Source: an uncultured Prevotellaceae bacterium
Lineage (GTDB): Bacteria; Bacteroidota; Bacteroidia; Bacteroidales; Muribaculaceae
Assembly: GCA_905210415.1 (NCBI GenBank)
Contig: CAJLWM010000028.1
Coordinates: forward strand, 1-26,059
Length of the DNA: 26,059 nt
Direction: 5' to 3'
Part shown: positions 14,302 to 22,830 of the stretch, one piece after another
How the letters are laid out: each line of letters starts with the position of its first letter
Position numbering within the stretch: the first letter of the stretch is position 1
Notes under the pieces: generated by a model
Told to the model about the DNA's origin: nothing
What the model saw: the letters and a program-made list of their open reading frames with translations, nothing else
The model's database searches: none
Program-made: the position numbers and the translations under genes

Positions 14302-15777
14302 ATGGTATCAGTAATCATTCCCGTATACAACGCAGCCCGATTTGTGGGCGAAACACTACATTCGGTATTGGCTTCCTCCTATGCCGACATTGAGGTGGTG
14401 TGCGTAGACGACGGCTCAACCGACAATTCGGCTGCCATAGTGCAAACCGTGGCTGATGCCGACTCACGCGTGCGACTGATAAGGCAATCCAACAGCGGAG
14501 TGTGCCGTGCGCGCAATGCCGGAGTGGCTGCCTCGTGTGGCGAATACATACTGCCTGTGGATGCCGACGACCTGCTGATGCCGCAGTTTATCGCCGACGC
14601 AGTGAAGGTGCTCAACGCCGACCCCGAGGTGAAAGTGGTGGTGCCGAGCGGCGAGTTTTTCGGTGAACGCACAGGCCGCTGGCATCTGAAACCCTATTCT
14701 CCCCGCCTGCTCGCCAGAAAAAATATGATTCCTGCCACTGCCATGTATCGCCGTAGCGACTACTATCGCACCGAGGGCTATTGCCCCGAGGTGAAGGCGC
14801 GCGAAGACTGGGAGTTCTGGATAGCAATGCTCAAAGAGGGCGGCAAGGTGGTGACTCTGCCAGAAATCGGGCTGCGCTACCGCATTCTGCCCAACAGCAA
14901 GCGCGTGAGCGACCGCCTGCTCAAGCGCCATGTGGTGGATGTGCTCAACAAGCGCCATCCGGAATTCTTTGAGCGCGAATTGGGCGGACCGCTGCGCTAC
15001 CACCGCTCGTGGTCGCGTATCATCAATGCGGCTTACCGCCTGCTGCACCCGCGCCGCGTACACACCGAGAGCGAATTCGCTTCGCTGCACACATTCATTG
15101 CCACTCTGCCCACCCTGTTCCGCCAAGATTGCGGCAAACCAATCTACAGCGGCCGCAACGAACTACGCCAATTCAGCACTACGGCTGGCGAGGTGGTGGT
15201 GAAATCGTTCGGCACTCCAAATATCATCAACCGCATTGCCTACGGATTTCTGCGCTCATCCAAAGCGCAACGCTCGTGCATCTATGCCGCCTTGCTTCGC
15301 AGCAAGGGCATCGGCAGCCCAGCGCCTGTGGGCTGGTGCAGCGAACGTGTGGGTCCGCTATTCACCCGCAGCTACTACGCGTCGGCGCATAGCACATTGC
15401 CCTACACCTACATCGACATCCTGAAGGGAACCATAGATAATCCCGAAAAATATCTGCGCGAAATAGGCCGCACCGCAGCCAAGATGCACGAGGCTGGCAT
15501 GATACACCGCGACTTCTCGCGCGGCAACCTGCTGCTGGGCGAAGATGCCGACGGAGCGCCTCTGGTGGAAGTGGTAGACCTCAACCGCATACGCTTCACC
15601 ACGGTGAGCATCGCCGAGGGAGTGAAGAATTTCGAGCGCCTGCCTGCCACCGAATCGATGCAGCACCTTATGGCCGAGGGCTATGCCGAAGTGCGCGGCT
15701 GCACCATCGATGAGTGCCTAAGCATCTGGCCAGTCACCGAAGCCCTCGACAGCCCCGAAGCCGGCACCCGATATTAA
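14302..15777 (+). CDS. Fusion of GT2 glycosyltransferase and LPS (Kdo/WaaP/InaA-like) kinase
   Basis: A 491-residue cytoplasmic protein with two domains. Residues 1-~250 are a GT-A/GT2 enzyme: MVSVIIPVYN at the start, VDDGSTDNS (D36-D37), LPVDADDLLMPQF with the metal-binding D87/D89 pair, and AREDWEFW with E168-D169 as the catalytic-type ED. Residues ~280-491 are a compact kinase fold: the beta3-type lysine in GEVVVKSFG (K301), the HRD-like loop MIHRDFSRGNLLL (H402, D404, N409) and DFG-equivalent VEVVDLNRIRF (D426), then KNFERLP. The latter pattern is that of Bacteroidales Kdo/LPS-core kinases. Inferred role: add and phosphorylate a sugar in LPS core or surface glycan. All key residues look intact in both halves, and there is no signal peptide. 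It lies 27 bp after pnuC and ends at a hairpin terminator. Confidence 0.87.
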   Translation: MVSVIIPVYNAARFVGETLHSVLASSYADIEVVCVDDGSTDNSAAIVQTVADADSRVRLIRQSNSGVCRARNAGVAASCGEYILPVDADDLLMPQFIADAVKVLNADPEVKVVVPSGEFFGERTGRWHLKPYSPRLLARKNMIPATAMYRRSDYYRTEGYCPEVKAREDWEFWIAMLKEGGKVVTLPEIGLRYRILPNSKRVSDRLLKRHVVDVLNKRHPEFFERELGGPLRYHRSWSRIINAAYRLLHPRRVHTESEFASLHTFIATLPTLFRQDCGKPIYSGRNELRQFSTTAGEVVVKSFGTPNIINRIAYGFLRSSKAQRSCIYAALLRSKGIGSPAPVGWCSERVGPLFTRSYYASAHSTLPYTYIDILKGTIDNPEKYLREIGRTAAKMHEAGMIHRDFSRGNLLLGEDADGAPLVEVVDLNRIRFTTVSIAEGVKNFERLPATESMQHLMAEGYAEVRGCTIDECLSIWPVTEALDSPEAGTRY

Positions 15778-15794
15778 ACCCAAATCGTTCATTA
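15776..15794 (+). repeat. Stop-codon-overlapping copy of a short dispersed repeat
   Basis: AAACCCAAATCGTTCATTA starts within the TAA of the GT-kinase gene. It matches 25928-25946, which starts within the TAA of the GDPD gene, except for two bases (TT for GG). Confidence 0.65.
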
Positions 15795-15809
15795 AATGGT
15801 TATTATACA

Positions 15810-15839
15810 AGAAGCAACGCCATCACTGACGTTGCTTCT
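15810..15839. terminator. Hairpin terminator between convergent genes
   Basis: AGAAGCAACG (15810-15819) pairs perfectly with CGTTGCTTCT (15830-15839). It lies between the GT-kinase gene (+) and the ROK gene (-). The downstream T-rich tract is short (CTCTATTGTT), so it may serve one or both directions. Confidence 0.65.
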
Positions 15840-15871
15840 CTCTATTGTTATCTATTTTGCTATATGGATTT

Positions 15872-16969
15872 TTACGCGTCGATTTGCGCAAGGGCAAATG
15901 TGTAAGCGCCGAGGTTGATGGCACGGCTTGCACCGAGCTTCGACACCATGATGGCGCTGCGCTTTTCCTTGTCGTAGATTATCTCGTCGCCATACACCGG
16001 CACCTTGATTTTCACTGAAGCATCCTTCACGAAATCAGCCACATTCGACATATCGGTGAGGTCGTAAACCTTCGACTCCATGCGTGGGAATGTGTCGCCA
16101 GAGAAGCGGCCGATAGCGCCATTAAACTCAGCCATCATTGCTGGGATGATGTATTTGTGAGCAGCAGCAATGCCACCACCTATCACCATCACGCCGTCGC
16201 ACAAATTTGCCGCATGCGCCATAGTGTTGGCAGCCACCTCGCCAAGCTTGGCAAACGAAGCCACAGCAGCCTTAGCATCGCCCTCGCGAGCACCTTCAGC
16301 GATATCGAAGATGTCTTTTGGAGTGAGAGCGCTGGCATCAACGCCAGCCAACTCGCCATACACGCGCTTCACAGCACGCACGCTCACGCCTTCCTCGCAT
16401 ATCTTGTCGGAATAGTCCTTATGGCGCCAGCACCACACTGTGCCACCCGAATTGTTGTCGCCAGTCACCAATGTGCCGTCAATCACCAAACCGCCACCGA
16501 AACCAGTGCCGAAGGTCACACCAAGCAGATTCTTGTATTGCTTAGTGCCGCCGGCTGCCAAGATAGCAGCATTGAGTTCGGGCAACGCGCCAGCCAATGC
16601 CTCGCCATAAGCAAAGAGGTCGCCGTCGTTGTTGATAAACACAGGTATATCGAAATGCTTCTGCAAGAACGGACCGAGAGCCACACCACCGCGGAACGCT
16701 GGGAAGTTAGGCAAATCGCCAATAATGCCATTCTTATAGTCGGCAGGACCAGGGAAAGCAAAACTGATGGCAACAGGAGCCTCAGGAAGTTGCTTTTTCA
16801 CCTGTTCGAAGCCCTCAACGAGAGTCAGAAGGCAGCCTTGCAGATTGTCAGCCACGGCAGGAATGCCAATAGGGTTGATGATTTCTTTACATCCTTGAAT
16901 TGCAGAAAACACGAAATTTGTGCCGCCGGCATCAAGGGTCATCACTATTCGTTTGTCTTGTTCGTACAT
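15872..16969 (-). CDS. ROK-family sugar kinase
   Basis: A 365-residue cytoplasmic protein with the ASKHA/ROK fold. The phosphate-1 loop is LDAGGTNFVF (DAGGTN at 13-18). The catalytic aspartate region is FINNDGDLFAYGEA (D115 expected base). The GTGFGGG loop is at 154-160 and the adenosine loop VMVIGGGIAAAHKYI follows. The usual Cys-rich zinc motif (CxCGxxGCxE) of classic NagC/Mlc/GlkA members is not visible; the segment reads VWCWRHKDYSDKICEEGVS, as in some Bacteroidota ROK proteins. It has no DNA-binding domain, so it is an enzyme rather than a regulator. Likely substrate is glucose, N-acetylglucosamine or another hexose. The GH20 hexosaminidase upstream favours an amino sugar, but only by context. 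It has its own possible promoter at 17049-17079. Confidence 0.88.
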   Translation of the reverse strand: MYEQDKRIVMTLDAGGTNFVFSAIQGCKEIINPIGIPAVADNLQGCLLTLVEGFEQVKKQLPEAPVAISFAFPGPADYKNGIIGDLPNFPAFRGGVALGPFLQKHFDIPVFINNDGDLFAYGEALAGALPELNAAILAAGGTKQYKNLLGVTFGTGFGGGLVIDGTLVTGDNNSGGTVWCWRHKDYSDKICEEGVSVRAVKRVYGELAGVDASALTPKDIFDIAEGAREGDAKAAVASFAKLGEVAANTMAHAANLCDGVMVIGGGIAAAHKYIIPAMMAEFNGAIGRFSGDTFPRMESKVYDLTDMSNVADFVKDASVKIKVPVYGDEIIYDKEKRSAIMVSKLGASRAINLGAYTFALAQIDA

Positions 16970-17048
16970 TACTTATAGGGTATTTTATTGGTTATTTTGT
17001 TTCAGGTTTCACAAGCCACCTCGCCACCTAAGCAGCGATTTGTAAGCA

Positions 17049-17079
17049 CAAATATACGCATTATTTTCGTCATTTCACC
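17049..17079 (-). promoter_or_regulatory. Possible promoter of the ROK kinase gene
   Basis: TATATTTG on the minus strand (plus 17049-17056) is a perfect -7 box. The -33 element about 20 bp upstream is poor (GGTG). The leader carries AATAACCAATAAAATA (plus 16981-16996). Confidence 0.45.
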
Positions 17080-17094
17080 ACACCGCGTCGTCTC

Positions 17095-17117
17095 CGCCTC
17101 ATATTTTTTTGAGGCGA
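17095..17117. repeat. Hairpin with T-rich loop upstream of ROK
   Basis: CGCCTCA pairs with TGAGGCG around a poly-T loop. It lies between the GH20 stop (17148) and the ROK promoter. A similar but shorter hairpin follows the DUF2752 gene (23238-23253). It could end GH20 transcription, but the minus strand has A rather than T after the stem. Confidence 0.45.
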
Positions 17118-17147
17118 CACTCGGCGTGTGCAATCTCGGCAACGGCG

Positions 17148-18770
17148 TCATTCGCCACCCATTGTGTCTTGAAAGACATCATCCTTATAGCGCAAGCCCT
17201 TCAGGCGATAGATATCGAGCAGGCGCTGCATTCGCGCCATGAAGCCCATAAGATTTTTGCGCTCAGGGGCAGTCCACTGCACTTCGCTCAGGGCAGCAAG
17301 TCGTGGCAGCAGTTCCCACTCCAGTTTGTCGCCGTCGGCCACCCATTCCGTCCAGATGCAGCCCTCAGCGCCGATGATATTCTGGCGCTCTGCCTCGGTG
17401 AGCTCGTCGGCCTGTGGATTCACCTCATACACCCGCTCAATGCTTGGCAAGCCTGTTATCTTGTTGATTTCCCTATTAGAGAAATAGAAATTCTGTATTG
17501 GTGCCATCACCGCCTTGTGTCCTGCCTTAGCAGCACGCACGCAGGCTTTCGGACTTGTCCAACCAATCACAATGATGTCTTTCGACGGTGTGCCGTCTAA
17601 TATCTCATCCCACGCAAGCATCTTTCTGCCGCGCGCCTTGATGTCCTTCTCAATTTCGCCCATAAACCACGACTGCAGATTATCTTCCTTGCTGTGGCCA
17701 TCGGCATCGGTCAATCCCAACTGAGCTATCTTTGCCTGACAAGCAGGGCACTCTTTCCATCGCACCTTCGGGCACTCATCGCCACCGATGTGAATATAAG
17801 GCGACGGGAATATGTCCATAATCTCGGCTATCACATCTTTGGCAAACTGCAGGGTGCGGTTGTTGCCGGCACACAGCACCTCATCAATCACGCCATAGTC
17901 GCGGCACACCTCATACGGTCCACCGGTGCAACCAAGCCACGGATAGGCAGCAAGTGCCGACTGTATGTGACCCGGCATATCTATCTCAGGTATCACGGTG
18001 ATGTAGCGTTCGGCTGCATAGCGCACTATCTCGCGTGCTTCATCTTGCGTGTAGAAGCCTTCCACCGGTTTTCCATCGTATAAGCCTGTTTCGTGCCCCA
18101 AAGTGGTCTCGGTGCGACGCGAGCCCACCTTGGTGAGAAGCGGATATTTCTTGATTTCGATTCGCCAGCCTTGATCCTCGGTGAGGTGCCAATGGAAATA
18201 GTTGATGTTGTGCAAGGCGAAGATATCGATGAGCTTCTTCAGATAGTCTACGCTGAAGAAGTGCCGGCCCACGTCAATCATAAACGCACGATAGCCGAAG
18301 CGTGGCGCATCATTCACCACAGCCGCCGGCAACGCCACCTTTTCAGCATCGCTCACCACCGGCAGGGCTTTCATAATGGTCTGCATACCGTAGAACACGC
18401 CCGCATGACTTTGCCCCTGAAGCAAAATCACCTTATCGCCAGCCGTGATGCGATAGCCCTCGGCTCTTGGCAGAGTGGCATCAAGCGCAAGACGTATCTG
18501 ATTGTCGCCCTCGCAGGTAGTAGTGCGAAGGCTTATGCCGGTCATTTCGCCAACGTATGCCACAAGAAACTCGGCATTGCGTTGCTGCGCAGCATCGGAC
18601 TTGTCGTAATACACTGTGGTGTTGGCATCAAGCACAAACGGAGCGGCTCCCTTGAGCGCTATCGACTGTGGCAATGGCACTACGTCCCAACTGCCCATCA
18701 CTTGCGCATAGGCATCAAAGCCCATCATCGCCACAAAAAGAATCAACGTGATAATCTGTTTTCGCATCAT
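17148..18770 (-). CDS. Secreted GH20 beta-N-acetylhexosaminidase
   Basis: A 540-residue protein from the chosen start at 18770. An in-frame ATG 117 bp upstream is rejected because it buries the signal peptide MMRKQIITLILFVAMMGFDAYAQ behind a basic, non-hydrophobic stretch. Domains: GH20b-like N-terminal fold (~25-150), then a TIM barrel with APRFGYRAFMIDVGRHFFSV, INYFHWHLTEDQGWRIEIKK, IPEIDMPGH and HIGGDECPKVRW. The adjacent D331-E332 pair supplies the substrate-assisted mechanism (Glu acid/base). It removes terminal GlcNAc or GalNAc from host glycans. No lipobox cysteine, so probably periplasmic. Two neighbours fit a host-glycan role: ROK kinase downstream (178 bp away) and the fucosidase elsewhere in the window. 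No convincing promoter was found upstream. Confidence 0.93.
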   Translation of the reverse strand: MMRKQIITLILFVAMMGFDAYAQVMGSWDVVPLPQSIALKGAAPFVLDANTTVYYDKSDAAQQRNAEFLVAYVGEMTGISLRTTTCEGDNQIRLALDATLPRAEGYRITAGDKVILLQGQSHAGVFYGMQTIMKALPVVSDAEKVALPAAVVNDAPRFGYRAFMIDVGRHFFSVDYLKKLIDIFALHNINYFHWHLTEDQGWRIEIKKYPLLTKVGSRRTETTLGHETGLYDGKPVEGFYTQDEAREIVRYAAERYITVIPEIDMPGHIQSALAAYPWLGCTGGPYEVCRDYGVIDEVLCAGNNRTLQFAKDVIAEIMDIFPSPYIHIGGDECPKVRWKECPACQAKIAQLGLTDADGHSKEDNLQSWFMGEIEKDIKARGRKMLAWDEILDGTPSKDIIVIGWTSPKACVRAAKAGHKAVMAPIQNFYFSNREINKITGLPSIERVYEVNPQADELTEAERQNIIGAEGCIWTEWVADGDKLEWELLPRLAALSEVQWTAPERKNLMGFMARMQRLLDIYRLKGLRYKDDVFQDTMGGE

Positions 18771-18973
18771 TACTATTTCGGATTTTTTACGGTATAACAT
18801 AGCGCGTTTGCGCCTCACTGAGTGTAGGCAACGCCCTTTCCCCTCGACTACAAACACATTACTTGACATCGCAGTAAAGTTAATCATAAATTCTCACAAC
18901 CCCCACTCATTCTGCGCATAATTTGGCAGAAAACCAAGGCGCTAAGGATATACTGATGCAAGGCATCACTGCT

Positions 18974-20455
18974 TCACTTGCGACGAAAGCGGCCGAGCGC
19001 ATATTCAAGCACCTCGCGCTGTATCTCTCCGCCTACCACATAATTCAGCGCAACATACACGGCGCCACACACCAGCACCTGTGCCGGCAATAGCAACCAC
19101 GCATTGTCGAGCACCAGATTGAGCGACATGCCCGCAAGCACTGCCACCACTGTCATGAGCATATACGATGTGGTCTCGCCAAGCACACGCATGGCTTTAT
19201 ATCCGGTGACGCGCTGCACAAGCCACACATTGTAGCCATAGCATATCACGCCTGCCACCACCTGACCTATCACAAGCCAAACGATGCCGTAGCGCACCGT
19301 CACCACTATCGCGGCCACCATTATAGCGTCTTTCACCACCTCGCTATACACCAATCGCTTGGCATCGCCCACAGCAAGCACAAAATTATAATACACAGCC
19401 GCTATGATGGTGAATATGCCTCGCAGGGCAAGCAGCTGAAACAGCACTATGGCATTGTCCCACTTGTGCTGAAACAGCACATGGAAGATAGACGGAGCCG
19501 TGAGGCACAGTATGCCCATACACGGCAACACAAGATATGCCGAAAGACGATTGATTTTCGACATCATTCTGAATAATCGCTCCACATCGTCCTGCACACC
19601 GCTCAGCACCGGCAAAAATGTGGTGGTGAGAATCTGCGACAGCGATGCCACACCCATTTTGCTCCACTTGTCAGCTTGAGTGTAGCAGCCCAATTGCGAG
19701 AGGTTGTAAAATAGACCTACGATAAATGAATATATATTCTGCGATGCCACGTTGAGCAGACTGCTGGTCATCACGCCCACCCCTACCTTGAATATCGAGC
19801 GGAGCGATGCCATGCTAAATTGCATAGTGGGTCGCCAACGTGTACACACCCACAACACGGCGCTCTTGATGGCAGCAAGCACCACCGACTGCCACACAAT
19901 GGCCCACGCTCCATAGCCCGCCACAGCAAGCCAAATGCCCACACCGCCACTCACCACGAGCCCTATCACATTGCTCACAGCCACCATGCGCACATTCATC
20001 TGCTTTATCAGCCTATTGGTCTGCACCAATGCCGTGCTATTGAGGATAAAAGTGAGGAACATCACACGGCTTAGCGGCACAAGCCGTCCACCGGCCTGAA
20101 ACATGAGGTCGATAAGCGGCGCACACACCCACAACACCCCATAGATGAAGACGCTCACACCGAGGTTAAACCAAAACACGGTGCTATAATCGAGCGTGGT
20201 GGGCTCTTTGCGCTGAATCAGTGCGCTTGAGAATCCGCTATCAACAAATAGCGTGGCAAACGCCTGAAACACCAATATAGCCCCCACAATGCCAAAGTCC
20301 TCCTGCGAAACGATGTTGGCAAGCACAATTCCAGTAACGGCATACAAGATGTGTTCTGCCATCTTGTTGATGCTGTTCCACTTGAGCGTGCGAGCCGTTT
20401 TCAGTTTCAGCGAGGGCTGTTCTGCGCCATCTGTTTTGGTGGGTTGATCTGTCAT
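18974..20455 (-). CDS. Wzx-like lipopolysaccharide or polysaccharide flippase (MOP superfamily)
   Basis: A 493-residue inner-membrane protein from the preferred start at 20455 (MTDQPTKTDGAEQPSLKLK). An upstream in-frame ATG at 20521 adds a basic non-conserved stretch and is less likely. About 12-14 hydrophobic helices are visible. Family-typical segments are TARTLKWNSINKMAEHIL, IVSQEDFGIVGAILVFQAFA, DSGFSSALIQRKEPT, NLSQLGCYTQADKWSKMG and LQILTTTFLPVLSGVQDD-like (SQILTTTFLPVLSGVQDD). This matches the WzxC/TuaB-like polysaccharide biosynthesis exporters, which flip undecaprenyl-linked glycan units across the inner membrane. The cargo is unknown. No glycosyltransferase cluster is adjacent; the nearest candidates are the GT-kinase fusion and the GT2-like protein elsewhere in the window. 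It stands apart from the GH20 gene by ~200 bp. Confidence 0.88.
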   Translation of the reverse strand: MTDQPTKTDGAEQPSLKLKTARTLKWNSINKMAEHILYAVTGIVLANIVSQEDFGIVGAILVFQAFATLFVDSGFSSALIQRKEPTTLDYSTVFWFNLGVSVFIYGVLWVCAPLIDLMFQAGGRLVPLSRVMFLTFILNSTALVQTNRLIKQMNVRMVAVSNVIGLVVSGGVGIWLAVAGYGAWAIVWQSVVLAAIKSAVLWVCTRWRPTMQFSMASLRSIFKVGVGVMTSSLLNVASQNIYSFIVGLFYNLSQLGCYTQADKWSKMGVASLSQILTTTFLPVLSGVQDDVERLFRMMSKINRLSAYLVLPCMGILCLTAPSIFHVLFQHKWDNAIVLFQLLALRGIFTIIAAVYYNFVLAVGDAKRLVYSEVVKDAIMVAAIVVTVRYGIVWLVIGQVVAGVICYGYNVWLVQRVTGYKAMRVLGETTSYMLMTVVAVLAGMSLNLVLDNAWLLLPAQVLVCGAVYVALNYVVGGEIQREVLEYALGRFRRK

Positions 20456-20655
20456 CTGAATATTTTTTCTAATTTTTCTGCATCTGCGGCGAACAATCGC
20501 CACCATGCCCGTGTTATACAATCAGAAACAATTCCAATAAGTAGACAATAGATATTACAATGTGTTAATAACGTTGCATTTCTGTTAAGTTTCAATATCT
20601 CTCTCGAGTGGGGTTGGATAATATTCAAGCCGCGACGGTCATATATTATCTCACC

Positions 20656-21150
20656 TCACTTCTTTTTTAGTGTCACGAAACTGTAAGGATAGCGATTGCG
20701 CTCATCGGCTTGGCAGTCGATGCGCTCCACTTCTTGCCACTCGTCGCGATTGAAATGTGGAAAAAAGGTGTCGGCATCGGCAAACGACGCATGCAACTCT
20801 GTGAGATGAAGCATATCCACCTTATCGATGGTGGCTGCATAAAGTTGCGCTCCGCCAATGATAAATCTCTCACCGGGCATCGAGGCCTTTTGCAAAGCCT
20901 CGTCTACGCTATGGCACACCACCGCACCTGCGGCTTGATAATCGGCATTGCGCGTCACCACTATGTTTTCGCGGCCTGGCAATGCGCCCTTAGGCAACGA
21001 CTCGAATGTGCGGCGCCCCATGATGATGGTATGCCCCATGGTCAATTCCTTGAAATGCTTCAAGTCGGCTGGCAAATGGCACAGCAAATCGTTGTTCTTA
21101 CCTATTGCGCTATTCTCGGCTATCACCACTATTGCAGATAGATTGTTCAT
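20656..21150 (-). CDS. folA: Dihydrofolate reductase
   Basis: A 164-residue cytoplasmic enzyme that reduces dihydrofolate to tetrahydrofolate with NADPH. Motifs: AIVVIAENSAIGKNNDL with the Met20-like loop, HLPADLKHFKELT with the substrate-binding acid D29, HTIIMGRRTFESLPKGALPG, the cofactor-binding NIVVTRNADY and RFIIGGAQLY. The position equivalent to E. coli Trp22 is Cys24 (LLCHLP), an uncommon residue there. The gene follows thyA after 32 bp. The pair form the standard thymidylate cycle: TS makes dTMP and dihydrofolate, DHFR regenerates tetrahydrofolate. No terminator with a clear T-run was found downstream. Confidence 0.95.
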   Translation of the reverse strand: MNNLSAIVVIAENSAIGKNNDLLCHLPADLKHFKELTMGHTIIMGRRTFESLPKGALPGRENIVVTRNADYQAAGAVVCHSVDEALQKASMPGERFIIGGAQLYAATIDKVDMLHLTELHASFADADTFFPHFNRDEWQEVERIDCQADERNRYPYSFVTLKKK

Positions 21151-21182
21151 CTTTCGTTATCGCTAATGAATTAATATAAAAA

Positions 21183-21977
21183 TTACACTGCCACAACACC
21201 CTTGATAGGTGGATATGGGTCGTAGTCCTCAAGGGTGAAATCTTCGTAACGGAAATCGAAGATGCTCTTCACATCTTTGTTGAGCACCATTCGTGGCAAC
21301 GTGCGCGGTGTGCGTTGCAATTGCTCATTCACCTGGTCGAAGTGGTTGGTGTAGATGTGGGCATCGCCCAATGTGTGGATATATTCTCCCGGCTCAAGAC
21401 CAGTGACCTGTGCCACCATGAGCAGCAACAATGCATAGGATGCTATGTTGAATGGCACACCGAGGAAGATGTCGCCACTGCGCTGATAGAGCTGCAGACT
21501 CAATTTGCCGTCGGCTACATAAAATTGAAACAAAGTGTGGCATGGTGGCAAAGCCATGTCGGGCACTTGTGCCACATTCCACGCGCTCACTATCAGGCGA
21601 CGGCTGTCGGGATTGTTCTTTATCTGATTGATCACGTCGGTTATCTGGTCGATGTGTCCGCCCTTATAGTCGGGCCATGAACGCCATTGATAGCCGTAGA
21701 TTGGACCTAATTCGCCGTCTTCGCCAGCCCATTCATTCCAGATGCGCACGCCGTTCTCTTGCAGATAGTGCACATTGGTGCTGCCTTGCAGGAACCATAG
21801 CAATTCGTGGATGATTGACTTCAAATGCACCTTCTTGGTGGTGAGCAATGGGAAGCCGTCGGCAAGATTGAAGCGCATCTGATAGCCAAATACGCTTTTC
21901 GTGCCTGTGCCTGTGCGGTCGCCCTTGAAGGTGCCGTTGTCAAGCACATGCTTCACCAAATCGAGATATTGTTTCAT
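21183..21977 (-). CDS. thyA: Thymidylate synthase
   Basis: A 264-residue cytoplasmic enzyme, the same length as E. coli ThyA. It makes dTMP from dUMP using 5,10-methylene-tetrahydrofolate. Conserved features: [17 protein letters not shown] (20-36), [24 protein letters not shown], the nucleophile region [13 protein letters not shown] with Cys146, [29 protein letters not shown] with the dUMP-binding Asn, and [10 protein letters not shown]. No motif is missing. It is the first gene of a thyA-folA operon. A TAAATTTG box at plus 22012-22019 (minus strand) is a likely -7 element, though its -33 is weak. Confidence 0.97.
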   Translation of the reverse strand: MKQYLDLVKHVLDNGTFKGDRTGTGTKSVFGYQMRFNLADGFPLLTTKKVHLKSIIHELLWFLQGSTNVHYLQENGVRIWNEWAGEDGELGPIYGYQWRSWPDYKGGHIDQITDVINQIKNNPDSRRLIVSAWNVAQVPDMALPPCHTLFQFYVADGKLSLQLYQRSGDIFLGVPFNIASYALLLLMVAQVTGLEPGEYIHTLGDAHIYTNHFDQVNEQLQRTPRTLPRMVLNKDVKSIFDFRYEDFTLEDYDPYPPIKGVVAV

Positions 21978-22011
21978 GACTTTTATTTCGTTTTTTTGCG
22001 TTGTAGTTGTG

Positions 22012-22071
22012 CAAATTTACTCATAAATAATTTATTATTCGCCATATTCTCCTCAAGAAATATTATCTTTG
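22012..22071. promoter_or_regulatory. Divergent promoter pair between thyA and the GYF gene
   Basis: TAAATTTG on the minus strand (plus 22012-22019) serves thyA and TATCTTTG on the plus strand (22064-22071) serves the GYF gene. Both -7 boxes are perfect; neither -33 box is good. Starts would be about 35 bp and 30 bp from the respective ATGs. Confidence 0.55.
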
Positions 22072-22100
22072 CAATAATCATCATATTACAACTCTTTACT

Positions 22101-22829
22101 ATGAAATACTGGGTAAACATCGATGGCATACAGCACGGACCGCTTTCGCACGACGAATTGGCGAAGTTGGAGTTCGACCCCGAGGTGACATACGTTTGGC
22201 ACAACGGACTTGACGACTGGCAAAAAATCAGCGACGTCGAAGAATTGGCTGGCATTGTAGCCGCTGCAGCAAAGCATCACTGCACCGCTACGCCTGCCCC
22301 AGAATCTGTGGCGGAGGAAGAAATCGCCTCAACGCAACCAGCCGAACAGGAGAGCACTCCCGAACCTGAAGCCACACCTACCCAGGAGCCATCGCAGACA
22401 CCTATGCCTAACGTTGAACCAGAACCGGCTGACGAGCCAGAACCGGCGCAGCAAGCTGTTCCTGAAGCAGAAGCAACTCAAATGCCACAGCCACCCGAAC
22501 TGCCTACAGAAAACGCCCACGTTGTTACACCGCCGCCTATCTACTATCGTGCACCTACGGAATTCTACGGTGCTCCTATGCCACCACAGCAAGAAGGTTC
22601 GCCACAACCCACCTACCTCGTATGGTCAATCCTTGTATTGGTGCTCTGTTGCCAAATAACGGGCATCGTGGCACTGGTGTATAGCGCCCTCACATCAAGC
22701 AACAATTCCAACGGCAACTACGACCAAGCACGCCGCTACAGCGAGAACGCACAATTGTGGATTATGATATCCATCGCCATCGGCCTGATCACAGCGCCGT
22801 TTGCGATACTGTACTATCTGTTTATCTAA
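22101..22829 (+). CDS. GYF_2-domain / CD225-dispanin-like membrane protein
   Basis: A 242-residue protein from the ATG at 22101. A longer in-frame start at 21825 would run across thyA and its promoter, and is rejected. Residues 1-~52 form a GYF_2-type domain (MKYWVNIDGIQHGPLSHDEL, VTYVWHNGLDDWQKISDVEEL). Residues ~58-165 are a Pro/Glu-rich low-complexity linker with repeated EPEP and PEPA units. The C-terminal ~70 residues match the CD225/dispanin pattern: a first membrane segment LVWSILVLVLCCQITGIVAL, then VYSALTSSNNSN...GNYDQARRYSENAQLW, a second segment IMISIAIGLITAPFAILYYL and a short end. Function unknown; in eukaryotes the domain shapes membranes (IFITM). The stop is 1 bp from the next start, so the DUF2752 gene is co-expressed and probably translationally coupled. 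Confidence 0.8.
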   Translation: MKYWVNIDGIQHGPLSHDELAKLEFDPEVTYVWHNGLDDWQKISDVEELAGIVAAAAKHHCTATPAPESVAEEEIASTQPAEQESTPEPEATPTQEPSQTPMPNVEPEPADEPEPAQQAVPEAEATQMPQPPELPTENAHVVTPPPIYYRAPTEFYGAPMPPQQEGSPQPTYLVWSILVLVLCCQITGIVALVYSALTSSNNSNGNYDQARRYSENAQLWIMISIAIGLITAPFAILYYLFI

Positions 22830-22830
22830 G

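Noticed and set aside
14464..15126. A 220-codon minus-strand frame
   Set aside because: Antisense to the GT2 domain, with no motif; a shadow of GC-rich codon use.
16157..16978. A 273-codon plus-strand frame antisense to ROK
   Set aside because: The ROK protein on the opposite strand has all family motifs. This frame has none and looks like low-complexity shadow sequence.
21825..22100. Longer start for the GYF protein
   Set aside because: It would overlap thyA and both divergent promoters. MKYWVN at 22101 begins the GYF domain directly.
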